A stretch of DNA of 64,000 nucleotides from an uncultured Eubacteriales bacterium. GTDB lineage: Bacteria; Bacillota; Clostridia; Oscillospirales; Oscillospiraceae. The number at the start of each line of letters is the position of its first letter. The stretch's first letter is position 1. The DNA lies in contig CASFNR010000013.1 in NCBI GenBank assembly GCA_949296115.1, forward strand, positions 41,700-105,699, written 5' to 3'. The notes beneath the pieces were generated by a model that saw only the letters and a list, made by a program, of their open reading frames with translations, did no database searches and was not told where the DNA came from. Positions 23,029 to 31,777 of the stretch are shown one piece after another. The position numbers and the translations under genes are program-made.

Positions 23029-25737
23029 ATGGACAAACAACGGAAAAAACAGCGGCGGCGCTACATTGCCTGGGGCTGCGCCGGCGTGCTGGTGCTGACC
23101 CTGGCGGTGCTGCCCATGGTGGCCGCCGGCGGGGAAGATACCCCCCAGGCCAGCATCCTCTCCGGTCAGGTTGTCCGGCAGGATCTGGATACCCGGATTT
23201 CCGGCGGCGGACTGCTCAGCGCCGAGGCCGCCGTCAGCCTGGACATTCCCGCAGAAGTGAAAATCACCGACTATCTGGTGGGCAACGGGGACACCGTCCA
23301 GGAGGGGGACCCCATCGCCCTGGTGGACCGGGTCAGCGTCATGACCGCCATCGCCGCAGTTCAGGAAACCCTGGACTACCTGTCTGAAGAAATCACCGCC
23401 GCCAGCTCCGGCACCGCCCCGGAAACCGTTACCGCCCAGGCCGGGGGCACGGTGAAAATTCTCTACGCCGCCAGCGGAGACAGTGTATCCCAGGTGATGC
23501 TGGAGCACGGCGCCCTGGCGGTGCTGTCCCTGGATAACCAAATGGCGGTGGAAATCCAGAGCGATGCCCAGCTGGTCACCGGTCAGGAAGTCACCGTCAC
23601 CCTCTCCGACGGGACCCAGGCCACCGGCGAGGTGAAATCCAACATCGCCGGGACCATCACCGTCACCCTGGAGGATGAGGATTACGAGGTGGGTCAGACC
23701 GTCACCGTCTCCACCGCTGAAGGGGAAACCCTGGGCCAGGGCGTCCTGGAAATTCACAGCCCCTGGAAGGCGGGAGCCTACACCGGAACCGTCGGCACCG
23801 TCTCCGTGACCCAGGGCCAGACCGTGTCCAAGGGCCAGACCCTGATGACCCTGACGGACACCGGCCACACCGCCGAATACCAGCAGCTGGTGGATCAGCG
23901 CCAGGATTACCAGGAGCTGATGCAGGAGCTGTTTATCCTCTATGACACCCAGACCGTCACCGCCCCCTGCGACGGCATCGTCACCGGGGTGGACACCGAC
24001 GGAGCCTACCTGCTCTCCGGGGGAAGCGCCGGGGGAACCCTTCAGCTGCTGTCCCAGTCCGGGGAGAGCCAGGGCTTTGTCATCGCCATGGCCCGGGTCA
24101 CCGGGTCCGGCAGCCAGGGGCTGGAGCTGGACATCAGCGCCCCCCGGCAGTGGAGCGGCAGTCTGAAGGACCTGCCCGGGGTGGATAGCAGCGCCCTGAC
24201 CGCCCACTGGAGCTGGACCGGGTCCGGCCAGGTATATGCCGTCAGCGACCAGGGCGTTCTGGAACCGGCGGGGCAGGCCCAGGCCGGGGATAACCTGATT
24301 GTGGTGGGCAACACGGAGCAGGCCCTGTGGCTGGTGGAAGCCGGTTCCGGGGACAGTTCCGCTCCCGACCTTCTGAGCAGCACCGATACCGTTTCGGCGG
24401 AGGAGGTTCCGGCTGCGGAGGAACCCCAGCCCGCCGCTGTGATGGAGTCCGTTCCCGAGACCCAGCCCACCCTGGTGACGGAACCCGTCCCGGAGACTCA
24501 GCCCACCTTGGCGGCGGAGCCCGTTCCCGAGACTCAGCCCACGGAAACAACCCCCCCTGCCGGTGACCTTCCGGCTCAGACCGGGCTGACCATCACCACC
24601 CAGTCCCTGCCCCAGGCCAACGCCGGACAGCCCTACAGCGCCCAGCTCCAGGCCGCCAATGGCGGAAATCCTGTGAGCGGAACCTGGAGCGTCTCCGGTC
24701 TGCCGGAAGGCGTGACCCTGGACCCCGGTTCCGGTCTGCTCACCGGCACCCCGGCGGCGGCAGGGGAATACCCCCTGAGCATCACCTTCACTGACGGGAC
24801 CAGCACCGTCTCCCTTTCTCTCACCCTTACCGTGGCAGCCGCTCCCCAGACCTACTGGGGCTATGTGGCCTGGCTGGTGGCGGTGGGGGGCGGGGAAATC
24901 CAGGTTCAGCAGACCCCCTATGCCTATACCATCACCGACCTGCAGAACCTGCCCCAGGTCAGCGCCGCCGAAACAGACCTGACCGTGGAGAAAACCTACG
25001 CCGCAGGCTCCGTTGACCTGTCCGCCCTCACTGCCGGACAGACGGTGCTGCTGATTGTGGACCAGCAGGGCAATCTGGCGGGAATCTCCGCCCAGGCAGT
25101 GAACGCCGGCGGCCCCACAGGGGGCATGACCGGAGGAATGGACCTGTCCGGTATGATGGGCTCCGGCGGGGGAATGTCCGGCGGCACCGGCAGCACCGCT
25201 CCCGCCTTCACCCCCTACACCCTGGAGACCGTCAGCATCGGCTCCGTCACCTCTCAGAACCACATGAAGGTGGAAATCACCGTGGATGAGCAGGATGTGG
25301 CTCTGATTCACCAGGGCCAGGAAGCCCAGGTGACCATTGACGCCCTGGGCAGCGAGAGCTTCACCGCTGCCGTCTCCCGGATTTCCAACAGCGGCACCAA
25401 CGAGGGCGGCAGCAGCAAATTCACCGTGGAGCTGACCCTGGAAAAGAGCGGGGAAATGCTTCCCGGCATGACCGCCTCCGCCTTCCTCACCGTGGACACC
25501 CAGACGGATGTGCTGTGTGTCCCGGCGGCGGCGGTGGAGCAGCTGGGCAGCCAGAGCGTGGTCTACACCGGCTACGACCCTGACAGCCAGACCCTGCTGA
25601 ATCCCGTGGTGGTCACCACCGGCGTGTCCGACGGGGACATGGTGGAGATTCTGGACGGACTGGGGGATGGCAGCAGCTTCTGCTACGCCTACTATGAAAA
25701 CACCCAGACCAGCCCCGCCGTGCCTGACCTTCCCTGA
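23029..25737 (+). CDS. Large composite ABC exporter adaptor with inserted Ig-like domain
   Basis: A 902-residue adaptor-like protein. After a basic head and membrane helix (about 12-33) come a lipoyl/barrel region resembling the first adaptor (ETVTAQAGGTVKILYAASGD, TAPCDGIVTGVDTDGAY), a linker with three PETQPT units (about 475-510), a putative Ig-like He_PIG domain (about 516-604: GLPEGVTLDPGSGLLTGTP), and a Gly/Met-rich stretch (about 698-723). The adaptor fold resumes at VEITVDEQDVALIHQGQEA and ends near 902. ATG at 23029 has GGAGGTT upstream; the frame from 23014 is inside the ribosome site. Five bp separate it from the permease stop. Confidence 0.85.
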   Translation: MDKQRKKQRRRYIAWGCAGVLVLTLAVLPMVAAGGEDTPQASILSGQVVRQDLDTRISGGGLLSAEAAVSLDIPAEVKITDYLVGNGDTVQEGDPIALVDRVSVMTAIAAVQETLDYLSEEITAASSGTAPETVTAQAGGTVKILYAASGDSVSQVMLEHGALAVLSLDNQMAVEIQSDAQLVTGQEVTVTLSDGTQATGEVKSNIAGTITVTLEDEDYEVGQTVTVSTAEGETLGQGVLEIHSPWKAGAYTGTVGTVSVTQGQTVSKGQTLMTLTDTGHTAEYQQLVDQRQDYQELMQELFILYDTQTVTAPCDGIVTGVDTDGAYLLSGGSAGGTLQLLSQSGESQGFVIAMARVTGSGSQGLELDISAPRQWSGSLKDLPGVDSSALTAHWSWTGSGQVYAVSDQGVLEPAGQAQAGDNLIVVGNTEQALWLVEAGSGDSSAPDLLSSTDTVSAEEVPAAEEPQPAAVMESVPETQPTLVTEPVPETQPTLAAEPVPETQPTETTPPAGDLPAQTGLTITTQSLPQANAGQPYSAQLQAANGGNPVSGTWSVSGLPEGVTLDPGSGLLTGTPAAAGEYPLSITFTDGTSTVSLSLTLTVAAAPQTYWGYVAWLVAVGGGEIQVQQTPYAYTITDLQNLPQVSAAETDLTVEKTYAAGSVDLSALTAGQTVLLIVDQQGNLAGISAQAVNAGGPTGGMTGGMDLSGMMGSGGGMSGGTGSTAPAFTPYTLETVSIGSVTSQNHMKVEITVDEQDVALIHQGQEAQVTIDALGSESFTAAVSRISNSGTNEGGSSKFTVELTLEKSGEMLPGMTASAFLTVDTQTDVLCVPAAAVEQLGSQSVVYTGYDPDSQTLLNPVVVTTGVSDGDMVEILDGLGDGSSFCYAYYENTQTSPAVPDLP

Positions 25738-25738
25738 C

Positions 25739-25780
25739 AAAAAAACTGCCCGCCTGTTTTCACAGGCGGGCAGCTCATTC
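25739..25780. terminator. Bidirectional terminator between adaptor and PPOX-fold genes
   Basis: CTGCCCGCCTGT pairs with ACAGGCGGGCAG around four bases. A7 before it gives a strong T run on the minus strand, serving the convergent gene at 25890-26282. Confidence 0.8.
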
Positions 25781-25781
25781 T

Positions 25782-25873
25782 GTTGAAAAACCTTCGGGGC
25801 TTTCCGACGGATTTTTGCAGTCTGCCGGGCGTATGCGTTGTCCCCCAGCGGGGGCCAACTTCCACACTTGCAG
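25782..25873. repeat. Mosaic intergenic repeat, copy 1
   Basis: About 92 bp that align with 47361-47454: both start CTGTYGAAAA, share CCTTCGGGGCTTTC, TTTTTGCAGTCTG and end TTCCACACTTGCAG, with clustered differences between. It contains internal inverted repeats and no gene. Confidence 0.75.
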
Positions 25874-25889
25874 CTGCCGGTTTCCTCAA

Positions 25890-26282
25890 TCAGAAGGTGA
25901 TGACCTCCGGCATGGAGGTAAAGGAGTCAAAGGTGGCGGTGGCGTTGCGGAAGTAGAGCACCTGGGTATTGTCGTCGTTCTCGTCGTAGCGGTCCCGGAG
26001 ATTGGGATAGGCGTCCAGCATGGCCTTCTTCGCCTCCACCCGGTCGTCCTCCACCAGTTCCCCGGCAATCCGGACCCAGGTTCCCTGATGGAAGGCGCAG
26101 ATTTCCGCCTTGGGATTGGCGGCCAGCTGCCGGGAGACAGATTTGGACTTCCCGGTCTGGATGTACAGCTTTCCCTCAAAGATGTTGGCGGTGCCGAAAG
26201 GACGGACCCGGGGCTGATCCCCCTCCACCGTGGCCAGGTAATATACCCCGGCTTTCTTCAGAAATTCACAGACACGTTCCAT
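25890..26282 (-). CDS. Pyridoxamine 5'-phosphate oxidase-fold flavin-binding protein
   Basis: A 130-residue split-barrel protein of the PPOX-like superfamily, which binds FMN or F420-type flavins and often acts as a reductase or stress protein. The fold is seen in YYLATVEGDQPRVRPFGTANIFEGKLYI, QLAANPKAEICAF and WVRIAGELVEDD. It is too short to be pyridoxine oxidase itself. ATG at 26282 has GGAGGG upstream. It is a single gene with its own promoter; the substrate is unknown. Confidence 0.85.
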   Translation of the reverse strand: MERVCEFLKKAGVYYLATVEGDQPRVRPFGTANIFEGKLYIQTGKSKSVSRQLAANPKAEICAFHQGTWVRIAGELVEDDRVEAKKAMLDAYPNLRDRYDENDDNTQVLYFRNATATFDSFTSMPEVITF

Positions 26283-26314
26283 TGAGATCCCTCCATCAAA
26301 ATTTTCTTATTTTC

Positions 26315-26343
26315 ATCATACCCCATCATCGCTGGTTTGTAAA
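26315..26343 (-). promoter_or_regulatory. Promoter of the PPOX-fold gene
   Basis: On the minus strand TTTACA (26338-26343) and TATGAT (26315-26320) are 17 bases apart. Confidence 0.7.
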
Positions 26344-26373
26344 GGCGGTTTTCCCAAAAAATGGGAGACAGGG

Positions 26374-26402
26374 TTGCTTTTTCGGGACTTCTTTGGTATT
26401 CT
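26374..26402 (+). promoter_or_regulatory. Promoter of cutC
   Basis: TTGCTT (26374-26379) and TATTCT (26397-26402) are 17 bases apart, 39 bp before the start. Confidence 0.6.
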
Positions 26403-26441
26403 GAACCCATCTTGCGCAAACGCATTTCAGGAGGAACGGTT

Positions 26442-27191
26442 ATGTCCGGAATTTTGGAAATCTGTGTGGATTCCCTGGCTTCGGCCCGGGCGGCAATCGG
26501 CGCCGGGGCGGACCGGCTGGAGCTGTGCAGCGCCCTGGCGGTGGGCGGTCTGACCCCCTCCGCCGCCCTGCTGGAACAGATCCGCCGGGAGAGCGGCATC
26601 CCCATCCGCTGTCTGATGCGGCCCCGGGCCGGGGACTTTCTCTATACCCCGGAGGAAATTGAACAGATGGCCATGGAAATGGTCCGGCTCCGGGAACTGG
26701 GGGCGGACGGCTTTGTCATCGGCTGCCTGACGGCCCAGGGAACCCTGGACGCCCAGGCCATGGCCCCCCTGCTGGACGCCGCCCGGGGAAAGGGTCTGAC
26801 CCTGCACCGGTGCATCGACGTGTCCCGGGACCCGGTGAAAACCTATCTGGAGGCGGCCAACCTGGGGCTGGACACGGTGCTCACCAGCGGCGCCGCCCCC
26901 AACTGCGCCGCCGGCATGGGCACCATCGCCGCCCTGCTGCGGCTTCGGGACGAGGTCGGCGGGCCGGAGGTGCTCATCGGCGCCGGGGTCAGCGCAAAGG
27001 TGATCACCGCCTTCCGCCGGGCGCTGCCCCAGGCCCGGGCCTTCCACATGAGCGGAAAGACCAGGCGGGAGAGCGGCATGGTCTTTCGCCGGGAGGGGGT
27101 GCCCATGGGCATTCCCGGTCTGGACGAATGGCACCTGGACCAGACCGACCCGGAAGCCGTCCGCCTGGCCCGGCAGGCGCTGGACCAGTGA
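26442..27191 (+). CDS. cutC: CutC family protein
   Basis: A 249-residue TIM-barrel protein of the CutC family, named for copper homeostasis though its enzymatic role is unsettled. Family motifs are EICVDSLASARAAIGAGADRLEL-like start (ICVDSL, GADRLELC), PIRCLMRPRAGDFLYTPEE, LHRCIDVSRDP and VLTSGAAP. ATG at 26442 has AGGAGGA upstream; the longer frame from 26361 covers the promoter. It is monocistronic and closed by a strong terminator. Confidence 0.93.
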   Translation: MSGILEICVDSLASARAAIGAGADRLELCSALAVGGLTPSAALLEQIRRESGIPIRCLMRPRAGDFLYTPEEIEQMAMEMVRLRELGADGFVIGCLTAQGTLDAQAMAPLLDAARGKGLTLHRCIDVSRDPVKTYLEAANLGLDTVLTSGAAPNCAAGMGTIAALLRLRDEVGGPEVLIGAGVSAKVITAFRRALPQARAFHMSGKTRRESGMVFRREGVPMGIPGLDEWHLDQTDPEAVRLARQALDQ

Positions 27192-27196
27192 AATTA

Positions 27197-27238
27197 AAAA
27201 AAATCCACAGGGTATCAAAACCCTGTGGATTTTTTTCA
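27197..27238 (+). terminator. Terminator of cutC
   Basis: AAAAATCCACAGGGT pairs with ACCCTGTGGATTTTT around a short loop, and the T run continues. Confidence 0.85.
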
Positions 27239-27310
27239 GACTGTCGAAAATAGATTTTGTCTTATTTGCCGCCTGCGGCGGCAAATTCTGCAAGGCTTTT
27301 TTGGACAAGC
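27239..27310. repeat. Mosaic intergenic repeat, partial copy
   Basis: This stretch shares ACTGTCGAAAA with 47359-47369, and TTATTTGCCGCC with 47568-47579. It then holds the inverted repeat TTTGCCGCC-TGC-GGCGGCAAA, also present in similar form at 61198-61219. No gene is seen. Confidence 0.55.
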
Positions 27311-27343
27311 AGCTTATCCGGCCCAAATATGATTTCTATTGAA

Positions 27344-30112
27344 TTATTCTCCCCGGATGCGGAAGTTCAGCACAATGTCCTCCCCGGCGCTGACCCGGTA
27401 GGCAGGCTCCACGTCGCTGCCCCAGCTGTCAATGCCACCCACGCCCCGCATTTTTCCGCAGACGGTAATCACCGTCCGGGTGGGCAGGGGCAGCTCCTCC
27501 CGGTGGAAGGCCTGCTCCAGCTGGGCGGGGGTGTAGGGAATGGCGGAGAAGGCGAAGGGAGCGTCCCGCTTCTCCAGGTACAGCCGGGCGTTGTCCATGT
27601 GGAAACGGACAAAGTCGGTGTCCTGGTGGTTGCCGCACTCCTGGGGCACCAGATAGTTGGCGATGTGGGGAACCTCGCTGTGCAGGCCGTACACGGCTCC
27701 CTTGTACCGGTCGGGGTAGGTCTCCCCGGACAGGCCCATCCACTCCGTCCGGGTCACCGGTCTGGGGGTGGCGAAGCGCAGACCCAGCAGGGGCAGCTCC
27801 GGACGGCCGGGGGCGCCGAAGTAGTGGACCTCCACGTCCAGATTGCCGCTGCGGTCTACCCGGTAGGTTACGTCGGTCTGCAGTCCCGGCAGCACCGGGG
27901 CGGTGAAGCGGTAGCGGATGGCGAAGCAGTCATCTCCGTTTTCCAGCACCGTCTGCTCCGTACAGGTCTGGTGCTGGTCCGCCGCAGACCACACGGCGCT
28001 GCGCAGGGGGAAGCCGCAGCCGATGTCGTTCTCCGTGGGAGCCCGCCAGTAGGCCGGACGGGGACCGCGCCACATCCACTCGGTACTGCCCCAGCGCAGG
28101 GAACAGGGCCCCGCCTGGCTGATGGAGAAGAGAATCTCAAATTCCTCGCCCTTCACCCCCCAGGCCCCGTCGCCCTGGGTGACCACCAGGGGGGTTCTGG
28201 AAGTCTTGTGCACCGGCATTTCCATGGCGTTCCGGGCGTCCCGGTTGGCCTGGTCGTGGGCCGCCCGCTCCCGGGGGGCGGCGTACCAGTAGCGCACCTC
28301 CTGCATGCAGGGCTTTTCCTCCCCGTCGGCGGTGACGATGCCGTTGCCGCTGAAATTGTAATCCGACTGCCGGTCCCCGAAGTCGCCGCCGTAGCCCAGC
28401 ACCTTCCGGCCGTTCACGTCGGTATAGAACAGGGCCTGGTCCATGTAGTCCCAGATGAAGCCCCCGTGGTACTGGGGGAATTCCTCCCCCAGGCGGACAT
28501 AGCTCTCCATGCCCCCCAGGGAGTTGCCCATGTTGTGCATATACTCGCAGTTTAAGTAGGGTTTTCCCCCGTCGGTTTCCAGATACTCCCGGATTTCTGC
28601 CGGGGTGGCGTACATCCGGCTCTCCACGTCGGAGATGGCGTCGAATTCCCGGCAGTGGAACACGCCCTCGTAGTGCACCACCCGGCTGGGGTCCGCCCCC
28701 CGGAAGAAGTCCGCCATGGCCAGGATGTCCGCCCCGGCGTAGGACTCATTGCCGCAGGACCAGAAGAGGATGGACACATGGTTCTTGTCCCGCTCAAACA
28801 TGGATCTGGCCCGGTCCAGAACACAGTCCTTCCACTCCGGCAGGCTTCCCGGCACGTTCCAGGTGGGGTCCACCGCCATGTCCTTCTGCCAGGTGCCGTG
28901 GGTCTCCATGTTGGTCTCGTCCATCACATAGATGCCCGCCCGGTCACACAGGTCGTACCACCGGCTCTGGTTGGGGTAGTGGGAGGTCCGCACGGCGTTG
29001 ATCCGGTTGGCCTTGAACATGGCCATGGCGGCGTCCATGTCCTCGTCGGTGACGGACCGGCCCCGATCCGGATTCCATTCATGGCGGTTCACGCCGTTGA
29101 GCATCAGCCGCCGGCCGTTCAGGGTCAGCACCTTGTCCCGGATTTCCATCCGGCGGAAACCGGTGTCATAGGGGATGTACTCGGTGAGGCCGCCCTCCTC
29201 GTCATAAACCCACAGCTCCACCCGGTACAGCTCCGGGCTGCCGTAATCCCACCGGCGGACCATGGGGAAGGAAAGGGTCTGGGAGTTGACATAATTTCCA
29301 TCCCGGATCAGCTCCAGGCCGCCCTCAAAGAGGGTCCCGTCCTGGGGATGGGAGACTTTCGCCCGGACGGAGGCCATTCCCTCGATGACCAGCCGGAAGT
29401 CCATGGCGCCGCTGCCGGCGTCCGGGTCGAAGGAAGTGCGGATCCACAGGTCCTGGATGTGGGAGCGGGGCTTGCCGTAGAGGAACACGGAGCGGAAGAT
29501 GCCGCTGAAGCGGAAGAAGTCCTGGTCCTCCAGCCAGGCGGCGGTGCTGCGCTTGTGAACCTGGACGCACAGCCGGTTCCCGGTGGGGCGGATATAGGGG
29601 GTCAGGTCAAAGTCCGAGGGGGTGAAGGTATCCTCGCAGTAGCCCACAAAGTGGCCGTTGAGCCAGACGAAGGCCGCCTGCTCAATGCCCTGGAAGGACA
29701 CGCACACCTGCTTGTCCAGCAGTCCCGGGGCCAGGTCAAACAGCCGGACATAGCAGCCCACGGGGCTGTTCTGCCAGTCCACCTCCGGGGGAAGCAGACT
29801 GGTGTGTCCGTCCCAGGGGTAGAGCTTGTTGGTATAGTGAATCTGTCCGAAGCCCTGGGTCTCCATGTGCCCCGGGACCTGAATGGTGCCGAACTGTCCC
29901 AGATCATAATCCTCCTGCCAGAAATCCCCGGGACAGGCGTCCACATTGGGACTCCAGCGGAACAGCCACTGGCCGTCCAGACTCTGGCGCAGGGAACTGA
30001 CCCCCGCCGCCACCTCCTGGGCCGAGGCGTAGCAGATGTGGTCCGAGTGGGCATCCAGACGGTTCACCTGAAAAACGGTGGGGTCCGCCAGCCAGTTAAG
30101 CATTGCCTGCAT
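27344..30112 (-). CDS. lacZ: Beta-galactosidase, GH2 (LacZ type)
   Basis: A 922-residue cytoplasmic glycoside hydrolase that should cleave lactose or other beta-galactosides. The order is sugar-binding domain, Ig-like domain, TIM barrel and C-terminal beta-sandwich (Bgal small chain). The catalytic acid Glu is in SCGNESYAG and the nucleophile Glu is in CEYMHNMGNS; other barrel motifs are VNRHEWNPDRGR and RTSHYPNQSRWYDLCD. ATG at 30112 has AAAGGAG upstream; the frame to 30250 covers the promoter. It is divergent from mglBAC, so lactose cleavage is likely coupled to galactose uptake. Confidence 0.95.
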   Translation of the reverse strand: MQAMLNWLADPTVFQVNRLDAHSDHICYASAQEVAAGVSSLRQSLDGQWLFRWSPNVDACPGDFWQEDYDLGQFGTIQVPGHMETQGFGQIHYTNKLYPWDGHTSLLPPEVDWQNSPVGCYVRLFDLAPGLLDKQVCVSFQGIEQAAFVWLNGHFVGYCEDTFTPSDFDLTPYIRPTGNRLCVQVHKRSTAAWLEDQDFFRFSGIFRSVFLYGKPRSHIQDLWIRTSFDPDAGSGAMDFRLVIEGMASVRAKVSHPQDGTLFEGGLELIRDGNYVNSQTLSFPMVRRWDYGSPELYRVELWVYDEEGGLTEYIPYDTGFRRMEIRDKVLTLNGRRLMLNGVNRHEWNPDRGRSVTDEDMDAAMAMFKANRINAVRTSHYPNQSRWYDLCDRAGIYVMDETNMETHGTWQKDMAVDPTWNVPGSLPEWKDCVLDRARSMFERDKNHVSILFWSCGNESYAGADILAMADFFRGADPSRVVHYEGVFHCREFDAISDVESRMYATPAEIREYLETDGGKPYLNCEYMHNMGNSLGGMESYVRLGEEFPQYHGGFIWDYMDQALFYTDVNGRKVLGYGGDFGDRQSDYNFSGNGIVTADGEEKPCMQEVRYWYAAPRERAAHDQANRDARNAMEMPVHKTSRTPLVVTQGDGAWGVKGEEFEILFSISQAGPCSLRWGSTEWMWRGPRPAYWRAPTENDIGCGFPLRSAVWSAADQHQTCTEQTVLENGDDCFAIRYRFTAPVLPGLQTDVTYRVDRSGNLDVEVHYFGAPGRPELPLLGLRFATPRPVTRTEWMGLSGETYPDRYKGAVYGLHSEVPHIANYLVPQECGNHQDTDFVRFHMDNARLYLEKRDAPFAFSAIPYTPAQLEQAFHREELPLPTRTVITVCGKMRGVGGIDSWGSDVEPAYRVSAGEDIVLNFRIRGE

Positions 30113-30158
30113 GGTGCATTCTCCTTTATTCAGTATTCCGGTTCGGGGCTTTGGTTTC

Positions 30159-30187
30159 AGTATAACAAAGGTTTCCCCCTTCGTCAA
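30159..30187 (-). promoter_or_regulatory. Promoter of lacZ
   Basis: On the minus strand TTGACG (30182-30187) and TATACT (30159-30164) are 17 bases apart, 47 bp before the start. Confidence 0.8.
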
Positions 30188-30408
30188 TGCGGAGTATCCG
30201 CCGCTTTTCGCCGGGGGGCCTTTTGATTCGCCGGTGATGTCCATTTTCACAAAAAAGCACTCCTTTTGTGAAAATTTGTTCCAGCAATTATTTCAAAAAG
30301 AACGGGTTTTCAATTTTGGGGTTGACGGCAACTGGAAAAATTTGTTCGTTGTTATTACCAAAACATGGGTAATACTTTTGTATAATTACACAGTTTTAAC
30401 AAAAACGC
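30188..30408. promoter_or_regulatory. Divergent lacZ-mgl control region with ATTACC dyad
   Basis: A gene-free AT-rich stretch between the lacZ and mglB promoters. It holds the dyad ATTACC-N8-GGTAAT (30354-30373) and a TATAAT-like site at 30381-30386 without a good -35. A regulator site is plausible; no regulator gene is in the window. Confidence 0.5.
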
Positions 30409-30437
30409 TTTACATTTTCGGGCAAAATTGATATAGT
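30409..30437 (+). promoter_or_regulatory. Promoter of mglBAC
   Basis: TTTACA (30409-30414) and TATAGT (30432-30437) are 17 bases apart. The leader then has the hairpin GGGGGC-ATAA-GCCCCC (about 30450-30465) before the mglB ribosome site AAGGAGG. Confidence 0.8.
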
Positions 30438-30490
30438 ATTCATGATTTTGGGGGCATAAGCCCCCGAAAAATACAAGGAGGAAAATTTCA

Positions 30491-31624
30491 ATGAAAAAGA
30501 TTCTCGCACTGGTCCTCGCACTGGTCATGGTTCTGAGCCTGGCCGCCTGCGGCGGTACCACCACCACGGAAACCACTGCCGCTCCCGTTGAGGGCGGTGA
30601 CACCGCCTCCACCACCGCTGCTGCTGCAGCTGCCGGTGTCGACGGTGAGGTTGCCATTTTCTGGTACACCTTCGGTGATACCTACCTGTCCAGCGTCCGC
30701 GCTGCCATGGACGCCGCCTGGGATGCCGCCGGCATCAAGTACCAGGACTATGACGCCAACAACAGCCAAACCACCCAGACCGAGCAGATTCAGACCGCCA
30801 TCACCAAGGGCGCCGCTGTCCTGGTGGTAAACATCGTGGACGCCAGCTCCGACGACGCCACCCAGGCCATTGTGGATATGGCTCAGGCTGCCGGCACTCC
30901 TCTGGTGTTCTTCAACCGTTCCGTCTCCGAGGAAATCGTCTCCGCTTATGACAAGGCTGCTTACGTGGGCACCGACTACACCCAGGCCGGCCACATGCAG
31001 GGCGAGATGATCGGCAACTACGTCCTGGAGAACTACGAGGCCCTGGATCTGAACGGCGACGGTGAGATCTCCTACGTCATGTTCAAGGGCCAGGAAGGCA
31101 ACGCTGAGGCCGACGCCCGTACCCAGTACGGTGTTGAGGATGCCGACGCTGTCCTGACCGCTGCCGGCAAGCCCGCTCTGGTGTTCTACGATGAGGCCAA
31201 CACCTCCAAGTACCTGCTGGATGCCAACGGTGCATGGTCCGCTCAGCAGGGCCAGGACCTGATGCAGACCCTGCTGTCCAAGTACTCCGAGGACAATGGC
31301 AACATGGTTGAGCTGGTCATCGCCAACAACGACGACATGGCTCTGGGCGCCATCTCCGCTCTGCAGAACGCCGGCTACAACAAGGAAGGCGGCAAGTACA
31401 TCCCCGTCTTCGGCGTTGACGCCACCGACGCTGCCAAGGAAAAGATCGCTGACGGCTCCATGACCGGCACCATCAAGCAGGATGCCGAGGGCATGGCCAA
31501 TGCGGTTGTGGTCATCTCTCAGAACCTGGCCACCGGCGCTGACAAGTTCGATACCATCGACACCGCCAACGTGGTGGGCACCTGGCGTGTGAACATCCCC
31601 TACTCCGCCTACACCGGCGAATAA
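30491..31624 (+). CDS. mglB: Galactose/glucose ABC transporter substrate-binding lipoprotein
   Basis: A 377-residue periplasmic-binding-fold lipoprotein. The lipobox is SLAAC (Cys 20), followed by a Thr/Ala-rich linker. The sugar-binding part resembles MglB: a calcium-binding EF-hand-like loop (DLNGDGEISYV), NNDDMALGAI and FGVDATDAAKEKI. It should deliver galactose or glucose to MglAC on the outer face of the membrane. ATG at 30491 has AAGGAGG upstream. Codon use looks strongly biased, as expected for a highly expressed binding protein. A hairpin follows and the ATPase gene lies 153 bp on. Confidence 0.92.
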   Translation: MKKILALVLALVMVLSLAACGGTTTTETTAAPVEGGDTASTTAAAAAAGVDGEVAIFWYTFGDTYLSSVRAAMDAAWDAAGIKYQDYDANNSQTTQTEQIQTAITKGAAVLVVNIVDASSDDATQAIVDMAQAAGTPLVFFNRSVSEEIVSAYDKAAYVGTDYTQAGHMQGEMIGNYVLENYEALDLNGDGEISYVMFKGQEGNAEADARTQYGVEDADAVLTAAGKPALVFYDEANTSKYLLDANGAWSAQQGQDLMQTLLSKYSEDNGNMVELVIANNDDMALGAISALQNAGYNKEGGKYIPVFGVDATDAAKEKIADGSMTGTIKQDAEGMANAVVVISQNLATGADKFDTIDTANVVGTWRVNIPYSAYTGE

Positions 31625-31636
31625 TCTCTGGCATTG

Positions 31637-31668
31637 CAAAGCAGCCGCGTTTCGGCGCGGCTGCTTTG
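31637..31668 (+). promoter_or_regulatory. Stem-loop between mglB and mglA
   Basis: CAAAGCAGCCGCG pairs perfectly with CGCGGCTGCTTTG. There is no T run after it, so it more likely protects the mglB 3' end or partly attenuates than fully terminates. Confidence 0.65.
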
Positions 31669-31777
31669 ACAATCTCGGGGCCCTTCGCAGAATACGGTCA
31701 TGCCCATGATCCAGTCATGGGTTTGCCCTTATTCTGCGGAGAATTCCCAGCAATTCCACAATCAGGAGGCGAAAAAT

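Noticed and set aside
22942-25740. A 932-residue open frame on the minus strand opposite the second adaptor
   Set aside because: It mirrors the G+C-rich codon pattern of the plus-strand gene, is rich in Gly, His and Arg with no domain, and has no ribosome site.
28655-30226. A 523-residue plus-strand frame opposite lacZ
   Set aside because: It is a shadow of the GH2 gene, with no recognisable motif and crossing the lacZ promoter.
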